Shown here: piece after piece, positions 25,208-34,023 of the stretch | Numbering within the stretch: the stretch's first letter is position 1 | How the letters are laid out: each line of letters starts with the position of its first letter | Source: Leuconostoc gasicomitatum LMG 18811 | GTDB lineage: Bacteria > Bacillota > Bacilli > Lactobacillales > Lactobacillaceae | Direction of reading: 5' to 3' | Assembly (NCBI RefSeq): GCF_000196855.1 | Contig: NC_014319.1 | Span: 1,054,001 to 1,118,000, forward strand | DNA: 64,000 nt | Position numbers and translations under genes: made by a program | Notes under the pieces: generated by a model | Database searches by the model: none | Seen by the model: only the letters and a program-made list of their open reading frames with translations | What the model was told of the DNA's origin: nothing

Positions 25208-26035
25208 TTAACCCTTGATTCCCCCACCAGAAATACCAGCAACAACATACTTGTTTAAGAACAGATATAAAATTACCATTGGCAAAATGACAAAAGTCGA
25301 TGCTGCCATCAATTCAGGATAATTAACACCCGAATCAGAACTAAATGCTTGCAAACCAACCGGTAACGTCCTCATTTTATCTGTATTAGTTACAATTAAT
25401 GGCCACATGAATGAATTCCATGAACCAATAATTTGTAGAAGACCAATGGCGGTAATCGATGATTTAGCATTAGGCACCAAAATTTGCCATAAAAATTTCC
25501 AATCCGAAGCACCGTCAAGTTTGGCAGCGTAATACAACTGATCAGGTACGCTTGCAAATGACTGACGTAGGGTAAAGACTGCAAAGAAACTGGCTAACCA
25601 TGGCAAAATCAAAGCGCCATATGTGTTGACAATATGTAACTGTGATAAGGTCACAAAGTTAGGGATGATCAACATTTCTCCCGGCACCATCATGGTCGCT
25701 AGTAAGATTGTGAAAAGTATTTTTTTACCGTGAAAATTCATTTTGGCAAATGCAAAAGCTGCCATAATTGCTGTAATGATTTGACCAATTGTCGTCATAA
25801 ACGATACAATCACCGAATTTAGTAGATACGTCGCAAATGGTGCTGCTTTCCAGGCAGAAATCCAATTTGTAACCTGTAGTTTTTTCGGTAGCCATGTTGG
25901 TGGCACCTGTAACGCTTCAAATCCAGTTTTAAATGACGTTAACACCATCCAAAAGAATGGCAACAGCATTGTCAAAGCACCAACTACTAACAGCAAATAA
26001 ACGATTGTGTTTGATATGATTTTTTTCATCGTCAA
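25208..26035 (-). CDS. Sugar ABC transporter permease (UgpE/MalG type)
   Basis: 275 residues, six membrane helices. The EAA loop YYAAKLDGASDWKFLWQILVPNAKSSITA (the ATPase contact) is clear and the length is typical of MalG/UgpE-type permeases. The C-terminus ISGGGIKG is usual for the family. RBS AAAGGAGT precedes the start at 26035. It lies 6 bases after the partner permease, within the ATPase-permease-permease-binding protein operon. Confidence 0.92.
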   Translation of the reverse strand: MTMKKIISNTIVYLLLVVGALTMLLPFFWMVLTSFKTGFEALQVPPTWLPKKLQVTNWISAWKAAPFATYLLNSVIVSFMTTIGQIITAIMAAFAFAKMNFHGKKILFTILLATMMVPGEMLIIPNFVTLSQLHIVNTYGALILPWLASFFAVFTLRQSFASVPDQLYYAAKLDGASDWKFLWQILVPNAKSSITAIGLLQIIGSWNSFMWPLIVTNTDKMRTLPVGLQAFSSDSGVNYPELMAASTFVILPMVILYLFLNKYVVAGISGGGIKG

Positions 26036-26041
26036 CTCCTT

Positions 26042-26938
26042 TTAGTAATGCACATGCTTTTTGCTAAACCACATTTGCAATAATGTCACAATTAAAATCA
26101 TGACAAACAATACAACACCAGCCGCTGCGGCAATACCGTACTTGTTTTGTTCGTAAAACATTCGGTAAAGATAGAAAACAACTGTCATCGCTGCATTACC
26201 AGGACCTGCTTGCCCACCAAATAAAGAAAAAATCTCATCAAACACTTTAAATGATCCAATGACTGCATTAATCGTAATCAAAAATGTCATTGGACTAATC
26301 ATTGGTACCGTGATATGCCAAAAGCGTTGCCATATACTAGCACCGTCTAAAGTCGCCGCACGATATAGACGTTTATCAACATTGTTTAAGGCAACCAGGA
26401 ATAACATGATATTAAATCCTAGACTTTTCCAAATGGCAAGAATAATTAGCGCTGGTAATGCCCAATTAGGGTCATTTAGCCAATCAATTGGATGAATACC
26501 AACAAAGCTTAAAAAGTAGTTCAACAACCCTGCATCTTTGTTATAAATCCACTTCCAAACCATTGAAATGGCAACGATGCTAGTCACAAATGGTAAAAAA
26601 TAAATCGTTCGAAAAAAACCAGCAAACAATTTAATTTGGTTCAACAAGACAGCCACTGTTAAAGAAATAACGATTTCCAAAGGGACAACGCCAATCACAA
26701 AGATTAATGTATTGGACACAGCAGCATGAAACAACGGATCTTCCCACAAATATTTAAAGTTATCAAACCCAAGCGCCATTACTTGATTGGTAAAAAAGTT
26801 ATACTGCGTATAAAAACTCATGGCTAAACTTGAAATAATCGGATACAAGCTAAAAACTGACACGATGATTAACATTGGTAAAACATACAACCAACCTTTT
26901 AACGTCTGTTTCCAAGTCGTCTTCTGATTGCGCATCAT
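26042..26938 (-). CDS. Sugar ABC transporter permease (UgpA/MalF type)
   Basis: 298 residues, six membrane helices, with the EAA loop RLYRAATLDGASIWQRFWHITVPMISPM. It is the partner of the downstream UgpE-type permease in the import channel. It overlaps the end of the ATPase gene by 4 bases (ATGA), a sign of tight translational coupling. Confidence 0.92.
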   Translation of the reverse strand: MMRNQKTTWKQTLKGWLYVLPMLIIVSVFSLYPIISSLAMSFYTQYNFFTNQVMALGFDNFKYLWEDPLFHAAVSNTLIFVIGVVPLEIVISLTVAVLLNQIKLFAGFFRTIYFLPFVTSIVAISMVWKWIYNKDAGLLNYFLSFVGIHPIDWLNDPNWALPALIILAIWKSLGFNIMLFLVALNNVDKRLYRAATLDGASIWQRFWHITVPMISPMTFLITINAVIGSFKVFDEIFSLFGGQAGPGNAAMTVVFYLYRMFYEQNKYGIAAAAGVVLFVMILIVTLLQMWFSKKHVHY

Positions 26939-27975
26939 GTGCGTTCACCCCGTAGCGGGAGCCTCTGACCTTCTTTGTCAAAGGCATAAACCCCACTTAA
27001 CGCTGCAAAAAGTGTCATTTCTTGATTAATTAACGCTGTTGTAGTCACATCAGTCGCAATTAATTGGTTTTCACCAACAGATATAGTTGCTTGATGATCA
27101 CGTCCAAATGACAAAACTTCATGAACAATCGCTTGCATTTTAATTGCAGGTTCTTTGACTTCATTTGTCAGTGCTTCAGCACGAATACCAATAGTCGCGA
27201 CCTCCCCATCAAACAATTGCGTCACTCCCGGACCAAGTTGGCGCGCCGATATGACGTTGAGTGCTGGTTCACCAATGAAATTAGCAACAAATTGATTACT
27301 TGGATTTTCATATAATGATTGTGGTTCATCATATTGTTGAATACGACCATCATTAAGCACCATTATTTTATCAGCAACATGCATGGCTTCACTTTGATCA
27401 TGAGTAACAAAAATTGTTGTCACACCGGTTTCTTTTTGAATACGACGAATTTCTTCACGCATTTCCACACGTAAACGCGCATCAAGATTAGATAAGGGTT
27501 CATCCAAAAGCAAAATATTAGGTGATTTTGCTAAAGCGCGGGCAATGGCTACACGTTGTTGCTGACCACCAGATAAATCACTTGGTTTTTTGGCGATTTG
27601 ATCATCAACTCGAACTAATTTAGCAAGATCTAAAGCACGCTGCTTCCGTGTTGCCTTATCAATTTTTGCCATTTTCATCGGGAAAATAATGTTATCCAAT
27701 ACTGTCATGTGTGGGTACAATGCGTAATTTTGAAATACCATGCCAACGCCGCGCTCTAAAGCGTCTTGTTTTGTCACATCTTTGTCTCCAAAGTAAATAT
27801 TACCAGTTGTCGCTGATAATAATCCAGAAATCAGATTCAATGTGGTAGATTTACCACCACCAGAGGGTCCCAAAAGTGCAACGAGTTGGCCATCATTGAT
27901 ATCAAAATCCATATCATGCAACACTTCGATGCCATTTGGATAAGTCAAAGTCACGTGATTAAATTTAACTTCCAA
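26935..27975 (-). CDS. Sugar ABC transporter ATPase (UgpC/MsmK type)
   Basis: 346 residues. Walker A LLGPSGGGKSTTLN, Q-loop VFQNYALYPHMTV, signature LSGGQQQRVAIARAL and Walker B NILLLDEPLSNLDA with the H-loop FVTHDQSEA are followed by a C-terminal OB-type regulatory domain (GIRAEAL..LRGER). It powers import by the downstream permeases. As the first gene of the operon it puts the ATPase ahead of the binding protein, the reverse of the commonest order. UgpC-like ATPases are often shared among several sugar importers. Confidence 0.93.
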   Translation of the reverse strand: MEVKFNHVTLTYPNGIEVLHDMDFDINDGQLVALLGPSGGGKSTTLNLISGLLSATTGNIYFGDKDVTKQDALERGVGMVFQNYALYPHMTVLDNIIFPMKMAKIDKATRKQRALDLAKLVRVDDQIAKKPSDLSGGQQQRVAIARALAKSPNILLLDEPLSNLDARLRVEMREEIRRIQKETGVTTIFVTHDQSEAMHVADKIMVLNDGRIQQYDEPQSLYENPSNQFVANFIGEPALNVISARQLGPGVTQLFDGEVATIGIRAEALTNEVKEPAIKMQAIVHEVLSFGRDHQATISVGENQLIATDVTTTALINQEMTLFAALSGVYAFDKEGQRLPLRGERT

Positions 27976-28327
27976 TGTGCTTCTCTCTTTTCGTTATAAG
28001 ATAATGCTACTATGCTATCGCACAAATAAAATGTGAACCAAGACAACTATTGTCTATGCTTTTAAATATAACAAAACTGAGTCACGATTCTGTAAATATT
28101 AGATAGAGAGTTTATCGTCATTGTAAATATTAACTTTATTGGATAGATTATAATAATTAACCTCATGTCATATCTGATAAATCAGAAAGCTTACTTTGAC
28201 TAAACCTATGCAATATCCATTGTCTAAAAAGTACATACGGACTGACTTCAGGCAATGGCATATTTTTTTAAATAGAGAAAATAATATAGCCATACACAAC
28301 ATTTTTGACAAATGACATTAAGGTTAG
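27976..28327. other. Intergenic region between divergent transporter operons
   Basis: About 350 bases. Contents: a 15-base palindrome AGACAACTATTGTCT around 28040-28054 in the ABC-operon promoter region, a TATAAT at 28149-28154 on the plus strand, and a plus-strand terminator-like hairpin ending at 28271. The last two together suggest a short RNA rather than a leader of the porter gene, which has its own promoter further right. Confidence 0.5.
28161..28271 (+). ncRNA. Candidate small RNA with orphan terminator
   Basis: A 13-bp stem, ATATCCATTGTCT against AGGCAATGGCATAT (one bulge and one G-U), with a 24-base loop, is followed by TTTTTTT. It ends a plus-strand transcript although both flanking genes point away from it. 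TATAAT at 28149-28154 would start an RNA of about 110 bases that also holds a small hairpin, CTGATAAATCAG. No convincing -35 box is present. Confidence 0.4.
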
Positions 28328-28376
28328 TTGCTTTTAACAACTAACAGAGATATAATCACTAATGTAAACGTTTACA
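28328..28376 (+). promoter_or_regulatory. Promoter and cre/LacI-type operator of the sugar porter gene
   Basis: -35 TTGCTT (28328-28333), a 17-base spacer and -10 TATAAT (28351-28356). TGTAAACGTTTACA (28363-28376) sits exactly at the start point and matches the operators of the glucosidase gene. A separate inverted repeat GTTAGTTG/CAACTAAC (28323-28330 and 28338-28345) straddles the -35 box and may bind a second regulator. Confidence 0.78.
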
Positions 28377-28405
28377 AAATAAATGGATACTTAGGAGACA
28401 ACAAT

Positions 28406-29857
28406 ATGAATCACACAAGACATTTATCAACAAATTTTGTCTATTTTTTCGGTGCCCTTGGTGGGCTGTTGTTTGGATACGATACAGGCGTCATATCAGG
28501 TGCTATGCTTTTTATAGGAAAGGAATTAGATATTAAATCAGGTTCCTTTCAAGATGGCTTTATTACAGCATCTGTGCTTCTTGGTGCCATAATTGGTGCT
28601 GCCGTTATAGGCCCACTATCTGATAAATTAGGACGTAAAAAACTTTTACTAATTGCCGCAATAATATTTTTTACAGGTGCATTAGGATCTGGTATAGGAA
28701 TCAATTACACTGTATTAGTCGTGTCACGTGTTATTCTTGGTATTGCTGTAGGAGCAGCTTCAGCTTTGATTCCTACATATTTAGCTGAATTATCACCAGC
28801 TGATAAGCGCGGTGGTATCGGCACACTATTTCAATTAATGATTATGACAGGTATTTTCTTCGCCTATGTTTCAAATGAATGGCTTTCACCTAACGGATTT
28901 TTAGGACTTAAAGAAAATGTTGGTTGGCATTGGATGCTTGGTTTGGCTGCAATTCCTGCTGCATTATTGTTTTTTGGTGGTCTCAGATTACCAGAATCAC
29001 CACGATTTCTTGTGCGCAACGGAAAAATTGATGACGCTAAACGTGTGCTGTCGCAAATGAATCCCAATGCGAAATTGGTCGAAGAAGAACTACACGATAT
29101 TCAATTACAAGCAAATATTCCATCTGGTGGCTTTAAAGAATTATTCGGCGTTATGGCGCGCCCAGTTCTAATAATGGCTTTGGGTTTAGCTATTTTCCAA
29201 CAAGTCATGGGATGCAATACCGTATTATATTATGCACCCAAAATTTTTATATCCGCAGGATTTAGCGAACATTTTGCGCTCCAATCCCATATTGTCATTG
29301 GCTTATTCAATGTTATTGTGACAGCTATTGCCGTTAAAATAATGGATAAAATTGATCGCAAAAAAATGCTCACCTACGGTGCAATAGGTATGGGTATTTC
29401 GTTATTACTGATGTCAACAGCGATGTTAGTGCTTCAAGCTGGTAATGGTAATCTTGGGTCATGGGTATGTGTTATTTCTCTGACGCTGTATATTGCATTC
29501 TTCTCAGCTACATGGGGTCCTGTTATGTGGGTCATGATTGGCGAAGCATTCCCATTAAATATTCGTGGCCTTGGTAACTCGTTTGGTGCAGTTATTAATT
29601 GGACAGCAAATTTTGCAGTTTCTCAAACTTTTCCTATGCTGCTTATTGCATTTACACCGGCTAATGCTATCAACTCAGAGGGAAAAGGTATTGCTAAATT
29701 ATTCTTAATATATGGCGCTCTTTGTTTTGTAGCTATTTGGTTTATTGCTAAATTTACAATTGAAACACGTAATCGCTCGTTGGAGTCAATAGAAGCTGGT
29801 TTACGTTCGAAAGCTCATGCAAAAATGCCATACAGTCACAAAAGTTCACTACTATAA
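28406..29857 (+). CDS. MFS sugar:proton symporter (sugar porter family)
   Basis: 483 residues, twelve membrane helices. ATG 28406 has AGGAG at 28393-28397; the longer frame from 28328 runs through the promoter. Sugar porter signatures are present: GGLLFGYDTGVISGA, the GPLSDKLGRKK loop 2-3, RVILGIAVGAASALIPTYLAE, LPESPRFLV and the QQVMGCNTVLYYAP helix 7 motif, ending PETRxxSLE-like (IETRNRSLESIE). It imports a monosaccharide (xylose, galactose, arabinose or inositol type) with protons. Shared operator sequence links it to the GH13 glucosidase. Confidence 0.9.
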   Translation: MNHTRHLSTNFVYFFGALGGLLFGYDTGVISGAMLFIGKELDIKSGSFQDGFITASVLLGAIIGAAVIGPLSDKLGRKKLLLIAAIIFFTGALGSGIGINYTVLVVSRVILGIAVGAASALIPTYLAELSPADKRGGIGTLFQLMIMTGIFFAYVSNEWLSPNGFLGLKENVGWHWMLGLAAIPAALLFFGGLRLPESPRFLVRNGKIDDAKRVLSQMNPNAKLVEEELHDIQLQANIPSGGFKELFGVMARPVLIMALGLAIFQQVMGCNTVLYYAPKIFISAGFSEHFALQSHIVIGLFNVIVTAIAVKIMDKIDRKKMLTYGAIGMGISLLLMSTAMLVLQAGNGNLGSWVCVISLTLYIAFFSATWGPVMWVMIGEAFPLNIRGLGNSFGAVINWTANFAVSQTFPMLLIAFTPANAINSEGKGIAKLFLIYGALCFVAIWFIAKFTIETRNRSLESIEAGLRSKAHAKMPYSHKSSLL

Positions 29858-29972
29858 GTTATTAAATCTCCTCTATGACTGGCTTGATATAGGAAAACAG
29901 ATTGACATCAATGCGTTGTTTCTAAATTAGAGTCTATGTCAAAATTCGAACAAAAATACTTGTAAAATTGAT

Positions 29973-30002
29973 GCTGAGAATATTTGATTCTCGGCTCTTT
30001 TT
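29973..30002 (+). terminator. Terminator of the sugar porter gene
   Basis: GCTGAGAAT and ATTCTCGGC make a 9-position stem with one mismatch and a 5-base loop, followed by TCTTTTT. Confidence 0.7.
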
Positions 30003-30077
30003 GACGCATTAGATAGATTATCATTCAGCACGGGTTATATTACCGTTAAAAACTATTGTAAGATTGAATCCGTTAAT

Positions 30078-30112
30078 TTTCCAAACTGTAAACACAAGAT
30101 ACAGTTTGGAAA
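30078..30112. repeat. Isolated 12-bp hairpin
   Basis: TTTCCAAACTGT and ACAGTTTGGAAA pair perfectly around an 11-base loop. It lies beyond the adhesin terminator, with no T-run on either strand, so its role is unclear. The rest of the 29858-30309 gap holds only terminators. Confidence 0.55.
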
Positions 30113-30156
30113 CATTTGTTTAACCATAGCTTGTACTGCTTTATTTTTGAACAAAA

Positions 30157-30180
30157 AAGAAGCCCAGCAAAGGGCTTCTT
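30157..30180 (-). terminator. Terminator of the adhesin gene
   Basis: AAGAAGCCC/GGGCTTCTT, with a 6-base loop, followed on the minus strand by TTTTTT. It lies 130 bases after the adhesin stop; a small open frame that spans it (30053-30271) is not a gene. Confidence 0.85.
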
Positions 30181-30309
30181 GACATGTAAATTTAGTGCTA
30201 TGTTTTAAAATTATTTCAAATTTTAATTTAACTAACTTTCTACGTATCTCAATTCTATCTCTATGACACATGATAATAGATTTGTCTCATTCTCTAGACT
30301 GTCATTAAA

Positions 30310-32235
30310 TCAATTGTCCTTGCGACGCAGCCATACAGCTATGGTAATTAAACCAATTATTATAAATCCATAAGTAGCAGTCCAAGCAATATTTTCCGAA
30401 GCAGTGTTTGGCAAACTAACTGACTTATGATTTGGCTGCCATGGCACTACAGGATTTACAGGATTGTTTGGTGTAATTGGTATGATAGGATCTATAGGTT
30501 TATCAGGATTAATAGGTGTGTGCGGCGTGTAATGATTAATCAAATCATAATTAACTATTTCTGTTTCATAACCAGATACCTTATCCTCAGTAATTGCATA
30601 ACTGATTTTCTTACCATTGTTGTCATACTTTGGCAAGTCAGTAAACTGATATTGCCAATCATCATTTGCTGTAATCGTTTTCGTTTGTATCCCCTTACCA
30701 TTAGCAAGTAGGTTTACCTTTATTGCATCAGGGCGCTTACCATCTTGGTTATTTTGATCATCCCAAGTTTTCGTCCCAGCAATTTTCGTGATATCTGATA
30801 GGGTGTTAGTAAAATCATACCCGGATTGAGAAGACATATAGTGATCAACAGACTCTTCCTTCACTGTATAAATATAGGCGTTACCGTTAGCATCGTACTT
30901 TGGTAAGTCTGTTATCGAATATTTCCAATCAGATTTGGCAGTGACAATCTTTGAATTGATCTTGACACCGTTTTGGTAAATATCGATAGTAATTGCATCA
31001 GGACGTAATCCTTCGATGTTATTATCGTCTTGCCATGTCTTGATACCGTCAATTGTTTCGGTGGTTTCACCATCACCACCACCACCATTATCAGGTGAAT
31101 AAACATCAATGGTTTGCTTCTCAATATTTTCACCAGTTAATTGACCGGAGTTTTCATATTTTGTCGATGTACCACCATCGGTGGCCTTTGTATCATAGTC
31201 AACAAGGACTGTATCTGTTAATTCATGTAGATTAACGTGAAACTTCAACGTACTATCCTCAAAAATATCAGAACTGGGCACGTCATTTAATTGCGTAAAG
31301 TCTGTCCCATCACTATTGTATTCAACATGATAGGCTTGAATTGATCCTGGTACAAGATTTTGATTCCCACCAACAAAATCTGTATAAACAGCGTTTTTAA
31401 TATCAACCTTGGCATAATTCAAACGCACCCGCCAATGAATAATTGTCGGATCATTTGAATCATACCAACCCCACTTGTACAACTCTTCATCAGGATCAGG
31501 ACCGTCGTTTCCTGGATCAATATCAATATCAGTAGAACCACCATTGCCCCAATCAACAGGCACCGTTGTATCTTCTTCAACTTGTGTATGATCCCAATGA
31601 ACCCAAATATTAAATTTACCACTAATACCATTTTTAGCAGACTGTTCGGCATAATCAGTAAATGTAATTGTGACTTTACCAGTGTTATGATCTGCAACTG
31701 CGTGCCCAATAACATTACCAGCAACATCGGTGATATCGAATTTGACATCAGTAGCCATGGTTAACACACTCGGCACCGTCACTGTCATCGTGTCATCTGT
31801 TTTGATATTGGTACCTGCAGGCACTGTCATATCCCAATGTGCCTGCATATCATCGTAAATGTCGAAATTTGTTTGTGGCTTACCATTTTCGTCTTCTAGT
31901 TCAGCATGTGTAATAAATTGATCTCCCCAATCTTTACCAGCTGTGATAGTAGGCGCACGTGGCTGCGTTGAACTTGATTTTATTTTACCAGTTTTAATCG
32001 TGTTATCTGTTGCCGGCGTGACTTTGGGTAACCCAGCCACTACATTTTTACTTGCCTCTTGCTTTTCAGTCGACTTTTCAACTGGTTGAATATCAGAATT
32101 TGATATGACATTAGAAGAAGTCATTGCAGTACTCAAATTGTCAGTGTTGGATTCTGCCAAGACTGAAACCGGTGTAACAAAAAAAGTACTCATAATAATT
32201 AATAAGCTAAAAAAAGTTGCTGTCTTTTTGAACAT
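30310..32235 (-). CDS. Wall-anchored Cna-type adhesin
   Basis: 641 residues. Signal peptide (to about residue 28, VSVLAES), then a low-complexity Ser/Thr/Lys stretch. Next is an MSCRAMM-like region of about 280 residues (collagen-binding/adhesive domain, e.g. KDWGDQFITHAELEDENGKP) and two Cna-B repeats (GIKTWQDDNNIEGLRPDAIT and GTKTWDDQNNQDGKRPDAIK). A proline-rich stalk, the sorting motif LPNTA, a membrane helix and a RRKDN tail follow. Ala instead of Gly in the sorting motif is atypical. The protein should be displayed on the cell surface and may bind matrix or plant polymers. RBS AAAGGAG precedes ATG 32235. It follows the poly-GlcNAc cluster on the same strand. Confidence 0.9.
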   Translation of the reverse strand: MFKKTATFFSLLIIMSTFFVTPVSVLAESNTDNLSTAMTSSNVISNSDIQPVEKSTEKQEASKNVVAGLPKVTPATDNTIKTGKIKSSSTQPRAPTITAGKDWGDQFITHAELEDENGKPQTNFDIYDDMQAHWDMTVPAGTNIKTDDTMTVTVPSVLTMATDVKFDITDVAGNVIGHAVADHNTGKVTITFTDYAEQSAKNGISGKFNIWVHWDHTQVEEDTTVPVDWGNGGSTDIDIDPGNDGPDPDEELYKWGWYDSNDPTIIHWRVRLNYAKVDIKNAVYTDFVGGNQNLVPGSIQAYHVEYNSDGTDFTQLNDVPSSDIFEDSTLKFHVNLHELTDTVLVDYDTKATDGGTSTKYENSGQLTGENIEKQTIDVYSPDNGGGGDGETTETIDGIKTWQDDNNIEGLRPDAITIDIYQNGVKINSKIVTAKSDWKYSITDLPKYDANGNAYIYTVKEESVDHYMSSQSGYDFTNTLSDITKIAGTKTWDDQNNQDGKRPDAIKVNLLANGKGIQTKTITANDDWQYQFTDLPKYDNNGKKISYAITEDKVSGYETEIVNYDLINHYTPHTPINPDKPIDPIIPITPNNPVNPVVPWQPNHKSVSLPNTASENIAWTATYGFIIIGLITIAVWLRRKDN

Positions 32236-32443
32236 CTTTGTTCTCCTTTTAATATATTTCGTGAATTTAATTCATCATTTTCCCCAAGTTATCATAAGAT
32301 AATGACGTATCATTCATTATTGCTATCTAGAGATTGTCTTCACCTGAGCTCATAAAAATATTTGTCAAACCAATACTTTTACGGCATATTATTAGCCATA
32401 CTAAAGGTGATCTATCCATTACCATTACACATGTTAGCAGGTG

Positions 32444-32779
32444 TCAGAAACGATCACCCCCCTCGGTAGTAACTCTTGACAGGATTGCTGTTTTTGGATT
32501 AATAATAATTTTATCAACATACGTCGTTTGTTGTGACATATTTTCTGTGTTTACTTGATATACTACTGGTTGGATAACTATTTGTTTCGCATTATTTTTG
32601 GGGGTCATTACCTTGCTTTTCAATAAACGACGTTGTTTTGTTGCTAACACTTTATAGAAATTAGTATTATTAGCATTATTACTGACAGTTAATATCTCGA
32701 TAATAGTCACTAACATCATCAAAAAAATACTTGAAACAGCTAATAAATGCAGAAAAAGAACTATTCTTTTAGACACCAT
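32444..32779 (-). CDS. Small membrane-anchored protein of the poly-GlcNAc cluster
   Basis: 111 residues. One N-terminal helix (VLFLHLLAVSSIFLMMLVTI) is followed by a polar extracellular tail rich in Asn, Gln and Lys. I do not recognise the family. ATG 32779 has AAAGGA upstream and the gene lies 57 bases after the deacetylase gene, so it is probably the last gene of the poly-GlcNAc operon. It may be an accessory part of the export complex, an inference from position only. Confidence 0.6.
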   Translation of the reverse strand: MVSKRIVLFLHLLAVSSIFLMMLVTIIEILTVSNNANNTNFYKVLATKQRRLLKSKVMTPKNNAKQIVIQPVVYQVNTENMSQQTTYVDKIIINPKTAILSRVTTEGGDRF

Positions 32780-32836
32780 TCATTTTTCCTTTCAATTGAT
32801 GAATTTTATATTTCAATGAATTTCTATGCCATGTTA

Positions 32837-33745
32837 CTATTTGACTTCGAGCCATTTTTGTAGTTCGGTAAAATTTGAATTCGTAACGATAAATCTAGGG
32901 ACATGTTTTAGAATGTCTGGCATATTATTAGACACAATACCAGGTTCTAAAAGAAATATCGCCGCCATACCATGCGATGACATATATTCTGTCAACGATT
33001 TACTAGAGCTACCATATGGATAGGCAAAAACTGTTGGATCAATTGACAATTCTTTTTTTAGCTTTTGCTTTGATTTTTGGTAGTCTTTTATGATTGCTTT
33101 TTGTGATAATTTCCCACTAGATAAAATAGGGTGGTTATCTACTTGGTAATGTAAATCATTTGTATGTAGCCCTACCGTAACATTTGATTTCATCGCTAAC
33201 TGCGTAATTTCTGACCAAGAAGCCAATTGCTCCCCATCTAAATTTTGCCCAACTTTACCAGTAATAACAAAAAAAGTAAAAGGTATACTCAGTTCGGCCA
33301 ATTTTTGAGAAGCGTTTCTTGGCAACGTTGTATCAATATCATCAAAAGTAATGACAACGTGTCTACCACGAATCGTATTATTTTTAGTATGTTTAATAAA
33401 TTGTGACATTGACCAAACACTGATATGATTCTTTTTTAACCAATCCATCTGCCTGATAAATTCGTCTTGAGACACATTATATTCTTGAAGTTGTGGATTT
33501 TTAGATATTTTTTGCGCAAAGCTCACGGTAGCATTATTTTTCAATATACGATGATAAGCTAGTACGATAACGCCGTCTTTAACATTGCTGTTCTTTTCAG
33601 CAAAATTTAAATAGGAATAATCTACTTTTTGTGTTACTTTTTGTCGTGCTTTTCCTTGTTGTATCCCAGAAAAAAACATTAGAATCAAAAGAGTTACCAT
33701 TGTAAGAATCATATAGAGAACCAAACGCCTCTTTTTGTTAGTCAT
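32837..33745 (-). CDS. Polysaccharide deacetylase (PgaB/IcaB type)
   Basis: 302 residues from ATG 33745, which overlaps the end of the pgaD-like gene and has GAGG ten bases upstream; frames from 33778 would overlap more. One N-terminal membrane helix (LYMILTMVTLLILMFFSGI) anchors an extracellular NodB domain: VLAYHRI, VVITFDDIDTT (metal Asp pair), HTNDLHY and FAYPYGSSS. Family members remove acetyl groups from poly-beta-1,6-N-acetylglucosamine so that it sticks to cells. Position after the synthase genes supports this role. Confidence 0.88.
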   Translation of the reverse strand: MTNKKRRLVLYMILTMVTLLILMFFSGIQQGKARQKVTQKVDYSYLNFAEKNSNVKDGVIVLAYHRILKNNATVSFAQKISKNPQLQEYNVSQDEFIRQMDWLKKNHISVWSMSQFIKHTKNNTIRGRHVVITFDDIDTTLPRNASQKLAELSIPFTFFVITGKVGQNLDGEQLASWSEITQLAMKSNVTVGLHTNDLHYQVDNHPILSSGKLSQKAIIKDYQKSKQKLKKELSIDPTVFAYPYGSSSKSLTEYMSSHGMAAIFLLEPGIVSNNMPDILKHVPRFIVTNSNFTELQKWLEVK

Positions 33746-34019
33746 AACATGATGCCTCATTTTTTGACAATAATCCAAATAGTGTGGGAATGATAATTAA
33801 GGTTAAACAAATCATTATAATATGAATACCTTCGTCCACACTTGCGCTGTTCATACCAAGTAATAATTCTAATACAACAAATCTATCAGAATAAACATGA
33901 CTTTTAATGGCTAACGTTGAAAATATAATAAATAAATTGAATAACCATGCAAGTAGCGTGATAACAAACGTGATTGTGTTGCCTATTTTATTACTTCGCC
34001 GAATAATTATATTTGGCAT
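33738..34019 (-). CDS. PgaD/IcaD-like synthase subunit
   Basis: 93 residues from ATG 34019 (GGAGGT site); longer starts lack a site. Two membrane helices (FVITLLAWLFNLFIIFSTLA and IIMICLTLIIIPTLFGLLS) with short polar ends match the PgaD/IcaD shape: a small membrane protein needed for full activity of the synthase. Sequence similarity alone is weak, so the call rests on size, topology and position between the synthase and deacetylase genes. Confidence 0.78.
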   Translation of the reverse strand: MPNIIIRRSNKIGNTITFVITLLAWLFNLFIIFSTLAIKSHVYSDRFVVLELLLGMNSASVDEGIHIIMICLTLIIIPTLFGLLSKNEASCYD

Positions 34020-34023
34020 TAGT

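Noticed and set aside
30053-30271. 72-codon minus-strand open frame
   Set aside because: It runs straight through the adhesin terminator and a second hairpin and has no ribosome site.
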